Shown one piece after another: positions 61,936-64,000 of a stretch of DNA of 64,000 nt. A program made the position numbers and the translations under genes. The stretch comes from Phycisphaerales bacterium (lineage in GTDB: Bacteria; Planctomycetota; Phycisphaerae; Tepidisphaerales; Tepidisphaeraceae). The stretch is taken from NCBI GenBank assembly GCA_020847545.1, contig JADLBV010000004.1, positions 1 to 64,000 of the forward strand, read 5' to 3'. Under the pieces are notes generated by a model. That model made no database searches, had not been told where the DNA came from, and saw only the letters and a list, made by a program, of their open reading frames with translations. Numbering within the stretch: position 1 is the first letter of the stretch; each line of letters begins with the position of its first letter.

Positions 61936-63114
61936 CTATCTGAGCCTCGTATCGCTGTTGGTGATTCCGCGCAACGCCAGATTCAACGCATCGACGTTGG
62001 TTGCCAGCCGTTTGGCCTCGTTGACATCGATGATCTGCTTGGTGAACAGCTCGGTCAGATGCTGGTCGAAACTTTGGCTGCCCGCCTCGCGGTTGCCGAC
62101 CGCACCCTTGAGCTTCTCAAATTCACCTTCAAGAATGTATTTGCGCACAATCGGCGTTGCCATCATGATCTCAACCACCGGCACCCGCCCCTTGCCATCG
62201 CGTCGTTTGGCCAGTCGTTGGCAGCAGACCGCGATCAGGTTCATCCCCAACTGCGTCTGCTGCAAATCCTTCTGCACCGGATCAAACAGTGACACCATGC
62301 GTTCGATCGTCATCGAGGCATTGGTGGCGTGAACGGTGGTGAAGACCAGGTGCCCGGTATCGGCCGCCCGCAGCGCGGTGGAGAGCGAATAGGTGTCACG
62401 GATTTCGCCGATCAGAATCGTGTCCGGATCCTGTCGCATCATTTCGCGCAGGCCGTACTCATAGCTTTCGGAATCGGTCCCCACCTCAACCTGGCTGACC
62501 AGCGACTTGGCATTGTCATGTTGATATTCGATCGGGTCTTCAATGGTGATGATGCGCTCGGATCGGGTCCGGTTGATTTTGCCGATGATGGCGGCCAGTG
62601 TGGTTGATTTGCCGCTGCCTGTGGTCCCCGAAACAATCACAATCCCACGGTGATGATTGGCCAGTTCTTCCACCTGCGGCGGGAGATTCAGTTCCTCGAA
62701 ATTGGGAATCTTGGTGATGATTCGACGCATCACGATGGCATATTTTTGCCGGCTGTGAAAGATGTTGACGCGGAACCGGGCCGATCCATCCGGCATGGCA
62801 TAGGAGACGTCCACGGCACCGCGATGATCGAGAATCTTATGATGCTCCTCATCCTTGACCAGAATCTTGATGAATTCGCCAAGCTGCTCATTGGTCGGCG
62901 GCAGGCAATCCATGAACCGTGCCCGCCCATCCACGCGGACCATCGGAACCGAATCGGCCTGAAGATGCAGGTCAGACCCGCCCGACTTGATGACGGTCTT
63001 GAGAAAGTCATGCAGCGTCAGCCGACGCTCCTCAACATGAATCTCCGGCTGGGGGGTATCCCGGTCGATGTCCGCATTCTCGATGATCTGGCCGGCTTTG
63101 ATGTTGCTGCTCAT
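61936..63114 (-). CDS. pilT: Type IV pilus retraction ATPase PilT
   Basis: Hexameric ATPase that disassembles pili for twitching. From ATG 63114, 392 residues (344 in E. coli), with an N-terminal extension of about 40. Motifs: LTLHDFLKTVIKSGGSDLHLQ, Walker A GTTGSGKSTTLA (about 177), ITIEDPIEYQH, the Walker B region LREMMRQDPDTILIGEIRD and the His-box TVHATNASMTIERMV. The Asp and His boxes are intact. No other pilus genes are in view. Confidence 0.94.
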   Translation of the reverse strand: MSSNIKAGQIIENADIDRDTPQPEIHVEERRLTLHDFLKTVIKSGGSDLHLQADSVPMVRVDGRARFMDCLPPTNEQLGEFIKILVKDEEHHKILDHRGAVDVSYAMPDGSARFRVNIFHSRQKYAIVMRRIITKIPNFEELNLPPQVEELANHHRGIVIVSGTTGSGKSTTLAAIIGKINRTRSERIITIEDPIEYQHDNAKSLVSQVEVGTDSESYEYGLREMMRQDPDTILIGEIRDTYSLSTALRAADTGHLVFTTVHATNASMTIERMVSLFDPVQKDLQQTQLGMNLIAVCCQRLAKRRDGKGRVPVVEIMMATPIVRKYILEGEFEKLKGAVGNREAGSQSFDQHLTELFTKQIIDVNEAKRLATNVDALNLALRGITNSDTRLR

Positions 63115-63269
63115 AAAAAACAACCTGTGTTGGGGGACATGATTATTATTCACCCACGGCGGCCATAAGGCAACGCCGCGAATGAGGAATTTCGGCCACA
63201 GTTTCCAGATCGAGCCATATCCGGTAAGTTGGTTTCAATCGGTTTCGCACCAGATTTTCGAGGGAAAGA

Positions 63270-64000
63270 GTGGCCAAAAAGACCGAACCATCCAACACCC
63301 AGGGTGTTGCAATATCTTCTCGTCCGGTTTCGGGCGATGGACATGTCGTGCATGGGCCGGGCCATCGGATGGAGATTGTGCCCATCGCCGCCACATCGAA
63401 GCGGGGGTTTGGGTGGCTGTGGCTGGTTTGCCTCGCGACGCTGGTGGTGCTGCTGCCGGGGCTGACGCTTGGAATTTTGAATCATTACGACAGCGCCGAA
63501 GTGGCGTGGGTGGATGCCCTCTATTCCCGCAAGGAGGTCATCGCCTCCCGCAAAGCCGCAGGCGATCATGCCCGGCTGGTGATCATCGGCGGGTCGGGCG
63601 CGTTGTTCGGGGTGGATGGGGAATTGATCGAAAAAAAACTCGGCTGGCCCACGATCAATTTCGCCTCGCACGGCGGGTTGGGGACGGAATATCTGCTGGA
63701 TCGACCCAAGCGAATCCTGCGCCGGGGGGATGTCGCCCTGCTCTGCATGGAATACGGCCTGTGGCCGCAGCCGGGTGGCGCGATCAATCAGGTGGCGTGG
63801 CCCTATTTTATCACCTATGACAAATCCTATTTCCGGCAATTGGGTCCAAAACAATCGCTGCGAGCGCTCTATTCCGTGCCGTTGGGCGAATATTGGGATT
63901 CATTTCACGGCTGGCTGACCTGGGCGCGCGATCGCGAACATCAGTTGAAAGACATCGCCACCTATTACACCGCCAACATGAGCCTCAACGGCGATATACG
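63270..64000 (+). CDS. Single-pass membrane protein with SGNH-like segment, partial at the window end
   Basis: An open frame from GTG 63270 (aggg five bases upstream) runs to the end of the window, giving at least 243 residues. An N-terminal cytoplasmic stretch (1-50) is followed by a transmembrane helix (about 50-72, WLWLVCLATLVVLLPGL). Extracytoplasmic sequence then includes LVIIGGSGALFGVDGELIEKKL and TINFASHGGLGTEYLLD, which recall the start of SGNH/GDSL-type and AlgJ/DltD-like proteins. Alternative frames in the region are shadows. The real C-terminus is outside the window. It is divergent from pilT. Confidence 0.7.
   Translation, partial: MAKKTEPSNTQGVAISSRPVSGDGHVVHGPGHRMEIVPIAATSKRGFGWLWLVCLATLVVLLPGLTLGILNHYDSAEVAWVDALYSRKEVIASRKAAGDHARLVIIGGSGALFGVDGELIEKKLGWPTINFASHGGLGTEYLLDRPKRILRRGDVALLCMEYGLWPQPGGAINQVAWPYFITYDKSYFRQLGPKQSLRALYSVPLGEYWDSFHGWLTWARDREHQLKDIATYYTANMSLNGDI

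Noticed and set aside
63182-63820. 212-codon frame at the right end
   Set aside because: Its translation is a shadow of the frame starting at GTG 63270, which alone has a coherent transmembrane helix and stays open to the end.
1-64000. CRISPR arrays, prophage or integrative element
   Set aside because: No regularly spaced repeats, cas genes, phage structural genes or integrases are visible; mobile DNA is limited to the IS3 scrap and the segment at 6.8-8.6 kb.

Overview
The window reads as one chromosomal contig (about 58-60% GC by eye) from a member of the Planctomycetota, most likely class Phycisphaerae. Pointers are the N-terminal LEPRVLLSA surface-protein motif (13.3 kb), a PEP-CTERM protein, a DUF1573 protein, a neutral-ceramidase-like protein, a DUF4091 glycosidase-like protein, and genes that combine membrane-fusion (HlyD-type) domains with an M50 protease and a SecA-like ATPase. 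This placement is inferred from gene content, not from a marker-gene tree.

Layout. 0-6.7 kb: an IS3 transposase scrap, a family 4 uracil-DNA glycosylase, dnaA, mgtE, a lipoprotein sugar dehydrogenase and a chagasin-type inhibitor. 6.68-8.6 kb: a disturbed segment bounded by two direct copies of the mdh 3' end plus its terminator. It holds an Rhs/YD-repeat scrap, a pseudopilin-like gene and a frameshifted DUF1573 gene. 8.6-21.2 kb: mdh, an ABC exporter pair, a CAP-domain repeat protein, recA, an HtrA-like protease, tRNA-Leu and tRNA-Cys, corA, an M20 peptidase and an SDR. 21.2-29.1 kb: a zincin, three membrane-fusion genes (one with GAF, one with PqqD-like and M50 domains) and a shortened SecA paralogue, with palindromic repeats in the larger gaps. 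This is the best candidate for an undescribed export or processing system. 29.2-48.7 kb: mainly housekeeping genes (lysA, purM, ribH, gpmI, proB, flagellin, birA, pyc, pheT), three tRNAs and a 23-residue lysine-rich peptide with a near-ideal ribosome binding site. 48.8-58.9 kb: a putative polysaccharide or glycoconjugate locus with a LacI regulator and a LacI-type operator match at its first promoter. 58.9-64 kb: pabB, a UGT-like glycosyltransferase, a PEGA lipoprotein, pilT and a membrane protein that runs off the end.

Three genes look damaged or unusual. pyc is split by a single in-frame TAG where homologues carry Tyr. The DUF1573 gene has a one-base frameshift. pheT lacks the tRNA-binding (EMAP/OB) domain. 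No CRISPR array, prophage or complete insertion sequence was seen. Motif positions are approximate; promoter calls are by eye and none has been tested.
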